Positions 50,105 to 59,043 of a DNA stretch of 63,172 nt are shown here, in pieces. This stretch comes from JAQVEM01 sp964616545. GTDB lineage: Bacteria; Actinomycetota; Humimicrobiia; Humimicrobiales; Humimicrobiaceae. The position numbers and the translations under genes were made by a program. The stretch covers positions 1 through 63,172 of the forward strand of contig CAZTUA010000038.1 of NCBI GenBank assembly GCA_964616545.1, read 5' to 3'. Positions within the stretch are counted from its first letter, which is position 1, and every line of letters begins with the position of its first letter. The notes beneath the pieces are model-generated. The model ran no database searches, was not told the origin of the DNA, and was given only the letters and a program-made list of their open reading frames with translations.

Positions 50105-52663
50105 ATGTTTGAGAAAATTGGAAATATTCTTAAATTTGGTGAAGGGAAAAAACTAAAAAAATATACAGATTTAGTAAATGCTGTAAATAATCTTGAAAAG
50201 GATATAGCGCCGCTTTCCGATGACAGGCTTGCGGTTAAAACCGCGGAGTTCAGGCAGCGTTATGAAAACGGTGAAAATCTGGAAGAATTGATGCCTGAAG
50301 CTTTTGCTGTGGTCAGGGAGACGGCGAAGAGAACCCTTAAGATGAGGCACTTTGACGTGCAGATACTCGGTGGTGTTGTCCTTTTTGAAGGGAAAATAGC
50401 AGAAATGAAAACCGGCGAAGGCAAGACACTTGTGGCGACACTACCGGTATATTTAAATTCCCTTACCGGCAGAAGCACCCATCTTGTAACGGTAAATGAT
50501 TACCTTGCCAGAAGAGACAGCGAGTGGATGGGTGAAATTTATAAATTTCTGGGTTTAAAAGTGGGCCTTATCCAGCATGAAATGCCTGCTTCTGAAAAAA
50601 AGGAACAGTACCGCTCCGACGTTGTTTACGGAACCAACAATGAATTTGGATTTGACTACCTCAGGGATAATATGGTTATGAGCGTGGACAACATGGTGCA
50701 GAACGGCCACTGGTATGGCATCATTGACGAAGTTGACAGCATTCTTATAGATGAAGCAAGAACCCCCCTTATAATTTCCGGAGTTGCATACGGGACCACG
50801 GAGATTTACAGAAAATTCGCACAGTTAGTGCCGATGCTAAAAAAAGATGAGGACTTTGATATAGATGAAAAAGCAAAAACAGCAGCAATTACAGAGAGCG
50901 GCGTAGAAAGAGTTGAAAAAATATTAAATATAGATAACCTCTACAGCCCCTCAAATTTTTTGTATATTCATGCATTGAACCAGTCCCTCAAGGCTTTTTA
51001 TCTTTTTAAGAAAGACGTGGATTATATGATAAAAGACGGAGAGGTGGTAATAGTAGATGAATTTACAGGAAGACTGATGCCGGGCAGAAGATACAGCGAG
51101 GGTCTGCATCAGGCAATAGAGGCTAAAGAGAGGGTAAAAGTAAAAGATGAAAATCAGACACTGGCCACAATTACTATACAGAATTACTTCAGAATGTACG
51201 ATAAACTTGCCGGCATGACAGGTACCGCATTGACAGAGGCAACAGAGTTCAGGCACATCTATAATCTTGAGACTGTTGTCATACCGACCAACATGCCGAT
51301 GATACGGAAGGACCTTCCGGATTTAATTTATAAAACCGAAGATGTCAAATTCAGTAAGGTTACGGATGATATAGTATCAAGGTATGAGAAGGGTCAGCCG
51401 GTGCTGGTCGGGACCATATCCATTGAAAAATCCGAAAGATTGAGCGATATGCTGAAGAGGAGAGGCGTGCCCCATGAAGTTTTAAACGCAAGATACCATG
51501 AAAAGGAAGCAGAAATAATTGCAAAAGCCGGCCAGAGAGAGGCAGTTACAATTGCAACAAATATGGCCGGAAGAGGTACGGATATAGTGCTGGGCGAAGG
51601 CGTGGTAGAGCTCGGGGGCCTTCATGTTCTTGGAACCGAAAGGCACGAGAGCAGGAGAATAGATAACCAGCTGAGAGGAAGAAGCGGCCGTCAGGGAGAT
51701 ATGGGCTCAAGCCAGTTCTATCTGAGCACGGAAGACGATCTGCTGAGGCTTTTTGGGTCTGAAAGGATATACAGGGTTATGGATACTTTTAATTTTCCCG
51801 ATGATTTGCCCATCCAGCATAATATGATAAGCAGGGCTATTGAAAACGCACAGAGACAGGTGGAAGGCAGAAACTTTGAGATAAGAAAGCATGTGCTTGA
51901 ATATGATGATGTCATGAACAAGCAGAGAGAAATAATTTATGTGAGAAGGAAAAAAATTCTTGAAGAGGAAAACCTAAAATCCGTTGCCCTGGATAATATC
52001 AGAGATGTGGTAACAAAAAGTGTTGATATCCATATAAACCCTTCAGATTATCCTGAAAGCTGGGACCTTGATACACTTTCCAGTTATATGAGTCCTTTAT
52101 TTTCACTGGATATTATAGGTGCAGTGATAGACAGGGAAAATCTTGCCGGGAGTAAATGGAACACCGGTATGCTAAAAGAAAAATTGCTTGAAAAAGCTTA
52201 TGAAATTTATGAGGAAAGGGAAAGCAAATATTCTCCTGAAGTAATAAGGAAAATGGAAAAAATAGTAATGCTTAATGTTATTGATAACATGTGGAGAGGG
52301 CATCTTCTGGAGATGGATTATCTAAAAGAGGGCATAGGGCTGAGGGCCATCGGTCAGAGGGACCCTCTTGTTGAATTTAAAAATGAAGCATTTGGCCTGT
52401 TTAAGGAATTGATAGAGGAAATACAATTTGAAACTGTAAAACTCTTATACAATGTCAGGATAGTTAGCAGAGAGGAGCAGCAGGAGGAGGAAAAACAGAG
52501 AGCGCAGAGAAATCTGGATATAACAAATGTCACTTCAAGCGGACCCTCAAAAACGGGTGTAAGCACTCTGCAGGCAAAACCTGCAGCTGGTAAAAAAATC
52601 GGAAGGAATGATCCCTGTCCCTGCGGAAGCGGCAAAAAATACAAGAAATGCTGCGGCAGATAA
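50105..52663 (+). CDS. secA: Protein translocase ATPase SecA
   Basis: The motor that drives unfolded proteins through SecYEG. 852 residues, full length. MKTGEGKTLVATL (~100) is the Walker A motif, DEVDSILIDEART the DEAD-like Walker B, TNMAGRGTDIVLGEGV and GRSGRQGD the second motor domain, NMWRGHLLEMDYLKEGIGLR the helical scaffold. It ends with the zinc-binding SEC-C motif CPCGSGKKYKKCC, which contacts SecB and lipids. Only one secA is visible. It belongs to a block of housekeeping genes with short gaps and common direction. Confidence 0.97.
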   Translation: MFEKIGNILKFGEGKKLKKYTDLVNAVNNLEKDIAPLSDDRLAVKTAEFRQRYENGENLEELMPEAFAVVRETAKRTLKMRHFDVQILGGVVLFEGKIAEMKTGEGKTLVATLPVYLNSLTGRSTHLVTVNDYLARRDSEWMGEIYKFLGLKVGLIQHEMPASEKKEQYRSDVVYGTNNEFGFDYLRDNMVMSVDNMVQNGHWYGIIDEVDSILIDEARTPLIISGVAYGTTEIYRKFAQLVPMLKKDEDFDIDEKAKTAAITESGVERVEKILNIDNLYSPSNFLYIHALNQSLKAFYLFKKDVDYMIKDGEVVIVDEFTGRLMPGRRYSEGLHQAIEAKERVKVKDENQTLATITIQNYFRMYDKLAGMTGTALTEATEFRHIYNLETVVIPTNMPMIRKDLPDLIYKTEDVKFSKVTDDIVSRYEKGQPVLVGTISIEKSERLSDMLKRRGVPHEVLNARYHEKEAEIIAKAGQREAVTIATNMAGRGTDIVLGEGVVELGGLHVLGTERHESRRIDNQLRGRSGRQGDMGSSQFYLSTEDDLLRLFGSERIYRVMDTFNFPDDLPIQHNMISRAIENAQRQVEGRNFEIRKHVLEYDDVMNKQREIIYVRRKKILEEENLKSVALDNIRDVVTKSVDIHINPSDYPESWDLDTLSSYMSPLFSLDIIGAVIDRENLAGSKWNTGMLKEKLLEKAYEIYEERESKYSPEVIRKMEKIVMLNVIDNMWRGHLLEMDYLKEGIGLRAIGQRDPLVEFKNEAFGLFKELIEEIQFETVKLLYNVRIVSREEQQEEEKQRAQRNLDITNVTSSGPSKTGVSTLQAKPAAGKKIGRNDPCPCGSGKKYKKCCGR

Positions 52664-52728
52664 TTAACATAATATAAAAACAGGTATGATACTGATAGAA
52701 AAATAATACAGAAAAACCGGGGGTTTTA

Positions 52729-53833
52729 ATGATAGAAGATTGCAAGCTCAAACTGGATGATTTACTTCAAAAAATGGCATTTCTGCGGAACTGTCTTTGA
52801 AGTAGATAAGAAAACTACCAGACTGGAAAGACTGCAAAAAGAAACTCTTTCTGATAAGTTCTGGGAGGACCACGCAAGAGCTCAGGATGTGACCAGGGAA
52901 ATTAATACTCTTAAAGAAATGGTTCATGAAATTAAGGAACTGGAAGAAAAGATAGATGATGCACAGCTGGCTCTGGAAATACTAAAAAGTGAAAAAGATA
53001 ATAGTCTTGAGAATGAACTGACGGGAAACCTTGATAATATTGAAGATTTATTGATTAAACTGGAAGAGAGCGTAATCTTAAACGAAAAGTATGACTTTTG
53101 CCCCGCAGTAGTGAATATTCACCCCGGGGCCGGCGGAACGGAATCTCAGGACTGGGCAGAAATGCTGCTGAGGATGTACAGCCGCTGGATAGAAAACAGA
53201 GGCTTTTCTTATGTTATCAACGACTACCAGACCGGTGAAGAAGCCGGAATAAAGAATGTTACTTTTACGGTTAAAGGCAAAAATGCGTACGGGCTCCTTA
53301 AATCGGAAAAAGGGATCCACAGGCTGGTCAGAATCTCGCCTTTTGATTCATCCAGACGCAGACATACTTCTTTTGCTTCTGTAGATGTTGTTCCCCTTCT
53401 GGATAAAGACATTGACATTAAAATGAATAAAGAGGATTTGAGGATAGAAACCTTTAAATCAAGCAGCGCAGGAGGGCAGCATGTGAATGTCACTGATTCG
53501 GCGGTGAGGATAACACATCTGCCCACGGGTACTGTGGTACAGTGCCAGAATGAAAGGTCCCAGATACTGAACAGGCAGACTGCTATCCAGATTCTGAAGT
53601 CAAAGTTATTCGAGCTTGAAGAGGAAAAGAAATTAGAAGAGATCAACAAAGTAAGGGGAGAAAAAAAAGATATTGGATGGGGCAATCAGATAAGAAGTTA
53701 TGTTCTCCAGCCCTATCAATTAATAAAAGACCACAGAACCGGAGTTGAAATAGGGGATGTTCAATCGGTGCTGGACGGAAACATAGATTTACTTATAAGA
53801 AGTTTCCTTGAAAAAAAATTATATAAAAAGTAA
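52729..53833 (+). CDS. prfB: Peptide chain release factor 2, made by programmed +1 frameshift
   Basis: RF2 reads UGA and UAA stops. The first 23 codons from ATG 52729 end with CTT at 52795-52797 followed by in-frame TGA 52798-52800. Moving +1 continues into GAA GTA GAT and the rest of RF2: FSDKFW-like LSDKFWEDHARAQ, SPF in RISPFDSSRRRH (stop recognition), and GGQ in SAGGQHVNVTDSAVRI (peptide release). Without the frameshift the 52757 frame has no good start and an unusual N-terminus. CGGGGG just before ATG 52729 is the ribosome site. Control is autogenous: low RF2 lets the ribosome shift. See the separate frameshift entry. Confidence 0.92.
52795..52801 (+). other. RF2 programmed +1 frameshift site
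   Basis: CTT TGA A replaces the classic CTT TGA C. The usual purine-rich AGGGGG element three bases upstream is not clear; GCGGAA is the nearest candidate, at 52784-52789. The slippery codon, the UGA and the switch to the correct frame are all present. Confidence 0.85.
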
Positions 53834-53878
53834 ACTCTTTCTTATTAAAGAAAGGAAAGATGAAAGAGACTGTCTTAA

Positions 53879-54565
53879 ATGAACATGATTGAATTTAAAA
53901 ATGTTACAAAAAAATACGAAAATGACACAATCGCCCTGAAAAATATTAATCTTGCTATAAGGAAGGGCGAATTTCTTTTTCTTGTGGGGCCAAGCGGTTC
54001 GGGTAAATCCACTTTTATAAAACTGGTCATAAAGGAAATCGACGAAAGCAGCGGCAATATATTTATAGCGGGGAGAAATATCTGTAATCTCAAGCCGGGA
54101 AGAATTCCCCAGCTGAGAAGAAATATAGGATGCGTTTTTCAGGATTTCAAGCTGCTGCCGAATAAAACTGTTTTTGAGAATGTGGCATTTGCCCTGGAGG
54201 TTATAGGAAAACCCGGTTACGAGATAAAAATTCAGGTGCCTCAGGTCTTAAAACTGGTAGGCCTGCACACCAGAATGGATTCATACCCCCACCAGCTGTC
54301 GGGCGGAGAGCAGCAGAGAGTTTCCATTGCCAGAGCATTCGTTAACAGGCCGCCGGTACTGCTGGCAGATGAGCCGACCGGAAATCTGGACCCTGTGACA
54401 TCAGATGGAATTATGAAGATACTTTCCAGAATAAACCTTATCGGCACAACGGTGCTTATGGCAACACACGACAGAAATATTGTAAATTCAATGAGGAGAC
54501 GTGTTGTAGAGCTTGAAGAGGGAGAGATAATCAGGGACCAGAAGAGAGGTGTGTACGGAGACTGA
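53879..54565 (+). CDS. ftsE: Cell division ATP-binding protein FtsE
   Basis: The ATPase half of FtsEX, 228 residues. GPSGSGKST (37-45) is Walker A, HQLSGGEQQRVSIARAF the ABC signature, PPVLLADEPTGNLDP Walker B and MATHDRNIV the switch His. AT-rich leader; the first ATG 53879 and the ATG at 53885 are both usable, the latter matching the usual FtsE N-terminus (M-I-E-F). Its stop overlaps the ftsX start (TGATG). FtsEX drives periplasmic/external peptidoglycan hydrolases during division, and the hydrolase activator candidate is the next-but-one gene. Confidence 0.95.
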   Translation: MNMIEFKNVTKKYENDTIALKNINLAIRKGEFLFLVGPSGSGKSTFIKLVIKEIDESSGNIFIAGRNICNLKPGRIPQLRRNIGCVFQDFKLLPNKTVFENVAFALEVIGKPGYEIKIQVPQVLKLVGLHTRMDSYPHQLSGGEQQRVSIARAFVNRPPVLLADEPTGNLDPVTSDGIMKILSRINLIGTTVLMATHDRNIVNSMRRRVVELEEGEIIRDQKRGVYGD

Positions 54566-55473
54566 TGGTTAAACCAAGGTATTTTTTTAGTGAAACTCTT
54601 ACGAGCCTGAGACGGAACTTCTTCATGGGGTTTACAGCGATTACCACGGTAGCCATCACGCTTTTTATTGTCGGTTTCTTTACCCTTATCGTATATGATA
54701 TTCAGGGCATAATAAACTCGGTAAAGGGTCAGGTAGAGCTGGGAGTATACCTGGAAGATGGTATCTCTGCGGAGTTAAGGGACTATATTGAAGAAAGAAT
54801 ATTAAGCTGGGAAGAAACCGGCTCCATAAAATATGTTTCCAAGGAACAGGCGCTGGAAAGGTTCAGAGAACAAAATGAGGGAAGTGAGATTTTAAAGGAG
54901 ATCGAGGGCAACCCCCTTCCAGCCTCTTTTGAGATAACACTTAAGAGCCCTGAAAAAATAGACCAGGTGGCGCTCCGTTTTTACGATAAAGACGGGGATT
55001 ATATAGAAGGAGTAAACGACGTAATATACGGAAAGGATTATGTCAATAAGCTTTTTTCTATTACTGCGATTATTGGAACCATAGCATTCCTAATTATCGC
55101 GGTGCTCCTTCTGGCCGCAATGGTATTAATATTCAATACAATAAGGCTGTCCATTTATGCGCGCCGGAAGGAAATCGAGGTCATGAAGCTTGTAGGAGCC
55201 ACAAACTGGTTTGTGAGGATCCCCTTTTTGTTTGAAGGTTTTTTTGAAGGGTTTACCGGAAGCATTATCTCTATTGTACTCCTCTATTTTATGGGGAATT
55301 TCCTTTTAATAAGGGGAGAGAGGATAATAGCGGATACCATGAAAATAAAGGAGCTTGCCATAATAGGAAGCGGGAACATTGTTTTTTATGTTTATGCCGG
55401 ACTGGCAATCCTTGGAGGACTTATAGGAATTCTGAGCAGCATAATTGCACTGAGGAGATATGTTAAAATTTAG
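54565..55473 (+). CDS. ftsX: Cell division permease-like protein FtsX
   Basis: The membrane half of FtsEX, 302 residues with four helices (~22-45, ~165-190, ~215-240, ~265-290). Between helix one and two an extracellular domain (~50-160, VELGVYLEDGIS and PLPASFEITLKSPEKI) is where the hydrolase partner binds. IRLSIYARRKEIEVMKLVGAT is the conserved region following helix two that contacts FtsE. The gene begins within the ftsE stop codon, so expression is coupled. Confidence 0.94.
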   Translation: MVKPRYFFSETLTSLRRNFFMGFTAITTVAITLFIVGFFTLIVYDIQGIINSVKGQVELGVYLEDGISAELRDYIEERILSWEETGSIKYVSKEQALERFREQNEGSEILKEIEGNPLPASFEITLKSPEKIDQVALRFYDKDGDYIEGVNDVIYGKDYVNKLFSITAIIGTIAFLIIAVLLLAAMVLIFNTIRLSIYARRKEIEVMKLVGATNWFVRIPFLFEGFFEGFTGSIISIVLLYFMGNFLLIRGERIIADTMKIKELAIIGSGNIVFYVYAGLAILGGLIGILSSIIALRRYVKI

Positions 55474-55509
55474 CCCCTGGCTGCTTTAACCTGCATAAAT
55501 TTTATATTT

Positions 55510-55538
55510 TTGTAAATTAGTATTAAAATAGTTATAAT
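55510..55538 (+). promoter_or_regulatory. Promoter for the EnvC/PcsB-like hydrolase gene
   Basis: TTGTAA (55510-55515), a 17-base spacer and TATAAT (55533-55538). The expected start near 55545 is only ~10 bases before ATG 55555, with no ribosome site, so the mRNA would be near-leaderless, as is common in Actinobacteria. Confidence 0.6.
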
Positions 55539-55554
55539 ACAAAAATGAAATAAT

Positions 55555-56736
55555 ATGATAACTAAAAGTAAAAAAAATATAGTAATATTTGTAATAATAA
55601 CCATAGCAATCTCCAGCTTTAGCGTTATAACTTCCGCCATGCCTCAATCCCTTTATGCCCAGACCCTCGAGGAAGAATTGGAACAGATAAAGAAAGACAG
55701 GGAACAGACCCAGAAAAAAATTGAAGAAGTAAAAAAAACAGAGGGTCAGTACAGAAATGAAGTGAACCAGGTAGAGGAACAGCTGCTCGGGGCATTGTCG
55801 GAACTGGACGGCCTCAATAGCAAACTTGCTAAAGCGAAGGCAGAGGTAGATAAAGCAACCATAGAGATGGTTCTAAAAGAGGAAGAATTAAAAAGAATAG
55901 AAGATGATCTGACCGAAAGGGTAAGGATATTAAATGAAAGGGTTGCCGCTATTTACAAAAACGGAAACGGGAACATACTTGAAATCCTGCTTAACTCAGA
56001 GGATTTTATTGATTTCATATCAAAATTAAAGCTGATGAATCTTTTTGCCGAACAGGATACCCAGAATATTCTTTTAATCAAGGAAAAAAGGGATGCAACC
56101 ATAGGAATTAAAAAATCCATAATTAACCTGAGGGAAAAGCAAAAAGAATACAGGAGCGATGTTGAAAGACTGGTGGCCCAGGCCGAACAGAAAACCGATG
56201 AGATTGAGGACCTTTATGGCGAAAAGAAGAACCTGCTATCGCAGACCACTGCCAATAAAAATGCTCTTATTCAGATGGAGAAACAGCTTGAGATTAAAGA
56301 AGCTGAAGTTAAAAGAATCCTTGAGAGCTATAAATACGGTAATGCACCTTCAGGGAAATTTTTATGGCCTGTACCCGGAAGAGTTCAGTCCGGTTTTGGT
56401 AATAGAAGGCACCCCATATTCGGCGGAATAAGGTTCCATTCGGGTATAGATATTGTAGCCTCTTACGGAACGCTTGTTAAAGCTGCTGACGGGGGACAGG
56501 TTGTCCAGGCCGGCTATTTCGGAGGATATGGAAATTCCGTTATGGTATATCACGGCGGAGGTTTTGCCACATGGTACGCACATCTCTCAAGCATTAATGT
56601 TTCTGTAGGCCAGATGGTAGATAGAGGCCAGGTAATAGGACTGGTCGGCTCAACCGGGTGGTCCACAGGCCCTCACCTGCATTTTGAAGTAAGGATAAAT
56701 GGAAACCCGCAAAATCCGCTTGCCTATTTACAATAA
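55555..56736 (+). CDS. EnvC/PcsB-like murein hydrolase with M23 (LytM) domain
   Basis: A signal peptide (cleavage after LYA, ~35) precedes two long coiled-coil segments (~38-115 and ~170-262), the arrangement of FtsEX partners. The C-terminal LytM domain has HSGID (~297-301), YAHLSSINV and GPHLHFEVRIN (HxH), so the Zn ligands H, D and H are present and the enzyme may be active, unlike E. coli EnvC, whose site is degenerate. It lies right after ftsEX and is probably the hydrolase they switch on at division. Its own promoter lies in the 81-base gap. Confidence 0.88.
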   Translation: MITKSKKNIVIFVIITIAISSFSVITSAMPQSLYAQTLEEELEQIKKDREQTQKKIEEVKKTEGQYRNEVNQVEEQLLGALSELDGLNSKLAKAKAEVDKATIEMVLKEEELKRIEDDLTERVRILNERVAAIYKNGNGNILEILLNSEDFIDFISKLKLMNLFAEQDTQNILLIKEKRDATIGIKKSIINLREKQKEYRSDVERLVAQAEQKTDEIEDLYGEKKNLLSQTTANKNALIQMEKQLEIKEAEVKRILESYKYGNAPSGKFLWPVPGRVQSGFGNRRHPIFGGIRFHSGIDIVASYGTLVKAADGGQVVQAGYFGGYGNSVMVYHGGGFATWYAHLSSINVSVGQMVDRGQVIGLVGSTGWSTGPHLHFEVRINGNPQNPLAYLQ

Positions 56737-56772
56737 TAATTCAAACATTTAAATTAATAAGGTAGAGGTTAA

Positions 56773-58023
56773 ATGAAAAAACTTGTTCTAAAAATAGTTA
56801 TATGTATTGTGGCTGCCATACTCATTTTTGCCGGCGGAGTATGGGCAGGTGCCGGTCTTGGTTATTTGAAGGAGCATTTAAGTGCTCTTCAGAGTAACAT
56901 TTTCGGAGAAGGCTTTAATAAAATAATCCCGGCCAGTATATCACAGGATACAGCAGATAGGCCGGATATTAAAAAAATTGAAGAAGCATTGAATTTGATA
57001 TCAGGAAATTCACTGGCAGCAGTGAGCGATGAGGAGCTGGTTCAGGGAGCCCTGAAAGGTATAATCTCGGTTATTGATGACAGGTATGCAGAATATTTCA
57101 CAGCCGAAGAGTATAAGCTGATTATGGAATCCTACAGCGGAACAACAAGCGGTATAGGGGTTGTCGTTACGCTTGATGAAGAAGAGAGGGTGGTAGTGGT
57201 AAGAGTGCTTGAAGATGCTCCTGCTTCAAAAACAGATATCACAGAAGGAGATATTATAACCGGAGTTAATGATACGGATATAATAGATATGGATCTGGAA
57301 AAAGTGGTAGCCATGATAAAGGGAGAAGAAGGGACAGATGTTAGTTTAAAAATCTACAGGCCTTCTATAGATAAAACATTTGATGTAACCGTAACGAGAG
57401 CAAAATTTGATATTCCCAATTTAATATCAGAAATCTTTGAAGAGGAGATAGGGTATATATGGTATTATGATTTCCAGATAAGCGGCGTAAGGCAGCTTGA
57501 CAGAGAAATTCAAAAGCTGATCACCAGCGGTGCCAGAGGCCTGATACTGGACTTAAGAAATAACCCCGGCGGTGCATGGGATGACGCTGTCGAAGTCTGT
57601 GACCTTTTCCTTGACGAAGGTAAAATTGTCAGTATCAGGGGCAGGTCAAATAATAAGGAGAGAGTCGATGAGTATTCGGCTGTTGAAGGTAAATATACGG
57701 AAATACCTCTGATTGTGCTGATTAACGAATTTTCAGCAAGCGCATCGGAGCTTGTTGCAGGAGCGTTGAAAGATAATGACAGGGCTGTTTTAATAGGTGA
57801 AAAAAGTTACGGTAAGGGCGCAGTACAGGTACTTTATGAACTTTCGGATAGTTCTGGAATTAAATTTACCACAGCAAAATATTTTTTACCGTCCGGTATC
57901 TCCGTTGAGGGGACAGGCGTATCACCGGATATAATAATTGAGCTGAAACCCGAAGATGAAGAAGACCTGCAGCTCAATAGAGCAATAGAAGAAATGAAAG
58001 CCCTGATAGGCGAGATTGAATGA
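56773..58023 (+). CDS. C-terminal processing protease (S41, CtpA-like)
   Basis: A 416-residue secreted or membrane-anchored serine protease. An N-terminal helix (~5-27) is followed by a cap region, a PDZ domain (~115-200, GIGVVVTLDEEERVVVVRV) and the S41 core: RGLILDLRNNPGGAWDDAV, NEFSASASELVAGALKD with the Ser, and GEKSYGKGAVQ with the Lys of the Ser/Lys pair. Such proteases trim or degrade secreted and wall proteins, including hydrolases, which fits the neighbouring M23 gene. AAGGTAGAGG before ATG 56773. Its stop overlaps the smpB start. Confidence 0.92.
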   Translation: MKKLVLKIVICIVAAILIFAGGVWAGAGLGYLKEHLSALQSNIFGEGFNKIIPASISQDTADRPDIKKIEEALNLISGNSLAAVSDEELVQGALKGIISVIDDRYAEYFTAEEYKLIMESYSGTTSGIGVVVTLDEEERVVVVRVLEDAPASKTDITEGDIITGVNDTDIIDMDLEKVVAMIKGEEGTDVSLKIYRPSIDKTFDVTVTRAKFDIPNLISEIFEEEIGYIWYYDFQISGVRQLDREIQKLITSGARGLILDLRNNPGGAWDDAVEVCDLFLDEGKIVSIRGRSNNKERVDEYSAVEGKYTEIPLIVLINEFSASASELVAGALKDNDRAVLIGEKSYGKGAVQVLYELSDSSGIKFTTAKYFLPSGISVEGTGVSPDIIIELKPEDEEDLQLNRAIEEMKALIGEIE

Positions 58024-58502
58024 AAAGGCCCAAAAAGAAGCAGAATTCTAAAGAAGATAAAATAATAGTTGCTCAAAATAAAAAGGCATTAAGAGATTTT
58101 TTTATTTTAAACACCTATGAGGCCGGTATAGCTCTGGAAGGATGCGAGGTTAAATCTATCCGTAACCGCAGATTGAATTTAAAGGATAGCTACAGCCGGA
58201 TAAAAAATAATCAGCTGTATCTTTTTAATATGCATATATCCCCGTACAGCAACAGCAGGGTCCAGGATATAAACCCCACCAGAACAAGAAAACTGCTCAT
58301 GCACAGAAATGAAATAAGCAGGATAGCGGGAAAATTGACGGACAAAAGCCTTACGCTGGTTCCGCTGAAGGTATATTTAAAAAAGAACAGGGTAAAAGTT
58401 GAGCTGGCTCTGGCTAAAGGAAAGGTAAAAAGGGATAAGCGCCGCGATATACAGAAAAGGGAGCAGGAAATCGAAATAAAAAGGGCTTTGAAAAAGTATT
58501 GA
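58020..58502 (+). CDS. smpB: SsrA-binding protein SmpB
   Basis: Delivers tmRNA to stalled ribosomes. 160 residues: NKKALRDFFILNTYEAGIALEGCEVKS (start of the OB fold), NTRTRKLLMHR-like NPTRTRKLLMHRNEI and LVPLKVYLKKNRVKVELALAKGKVKRDKR mark the family, and the basic C-terminal tail that enters the A site is present. ATG 58020 overlaps the TGA of the protease gene by four bases. Its partner ssrA begins 69 bases downstream. Confidence 0.96.
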   Translation: MKRPKKKQNSKEDKIIVAQNKKALRDFFILNTYEAGIALEGCEVKSIRNRRLNLKDSYSRIKNNQLYLFNMHISPYSNSRVQDINPTRTRKLLMHRNEISRIAGKLTDKSLTLVPLKVYLKKNRVKVELALAKGKVKRDKRRDIQKREQEIEIKRALKKY

Positions 58503-58571
58503 TTTTGATATACAATATGCTCGCTTGAATCTATTGGATAATTTACCGTCTGTAGTTCTCCCCGGAGTGTA

Positions 58572-58923
58572 GGGGGCGACCTGGATTCGACGGGGATAGG
58601 TTGAGCTTAAATTGCAGGTCGAGTATCAGAACTCGTAAATAACTGAACTAAACACAAAAGCTAATAATAAAGAATTAGCATTAGCAGCCTAATTTAGAGC
58701 TGCTACGTCTGCGGGAAGTTTCCTGTGCTTTTCGACAGGCGCCGGTTAGCAGGATACTCCGGTATGAGCTGTCTGCAGTATTACCGGGGGAAATTTTATG
58801 CGGACTGGCTTTTTTAACCGTGTCCATGCGGGTAGAAAAGTGAGATTAAAATGTGGAATAAGCCTGTAGATATTTAAGTGCCAATATCTTCGGACGCGGG
58901 TTCGATTCCCGCCGCCTCCACCA
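58572..58923 (+). ncRNA. ssrA: tmRNA
   Basis: The 5' end GGGGGCGACCTGGATTCGAC pairs with CGCCTCC before the encoded CCA at the 3' end, making the Ala-tRNA-like acceptor; GCGGGTTCGATTCCCGC is the T arm. The peptide tag is read from ~58648-58654 to TAA 58690-58692 and ends ANNKELALAA, with the ALAA degradation signal. The resume codon is not certain (CTA, AAC or GCT). The length of ~352 bases is normal. Ribosome rescue acts with SmpB encoded just upstream. An ORF on the other strand here is a shadow. Confidence 0.95.
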
Positions 58924-58952
58924 GATAAAAACAACAATTTCAATTCAATGAA

Positions 58953-58975
58953 AAATCCCTGATATTGGGGGATTT
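58953..58975 (+). terminator. Terminator of ssrA
   Basis: AAATCCC (58953-58959) pairs with GGGATTT (58969-58975), with a 9-base loop, and is followed by CTATTATTTC rather than a pure T-run. It is 30 bases after the tmRNA CCA. Confidence 0.55.
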
Positions 58976-59043
58976 CTATTATTTCATGGATAGATATTGA
59001 ATTTTATACAGCACATCTGCCGGGGCTGGTAAATTGATTAATT

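Noticed and set aside
52757..53833. prfB starting at the frame's first start codon at 52757 without frameshift
   Set aside because: The N-terminus would be unlike RF2, no ribosome site is present, and the 0-frame ORF with CTT TGA fits the programmed frameshift.
58746..58943. 65-codon minus-strand frame
   Set aside because: It lies within the tmRNA, whose ends and tag are clear.
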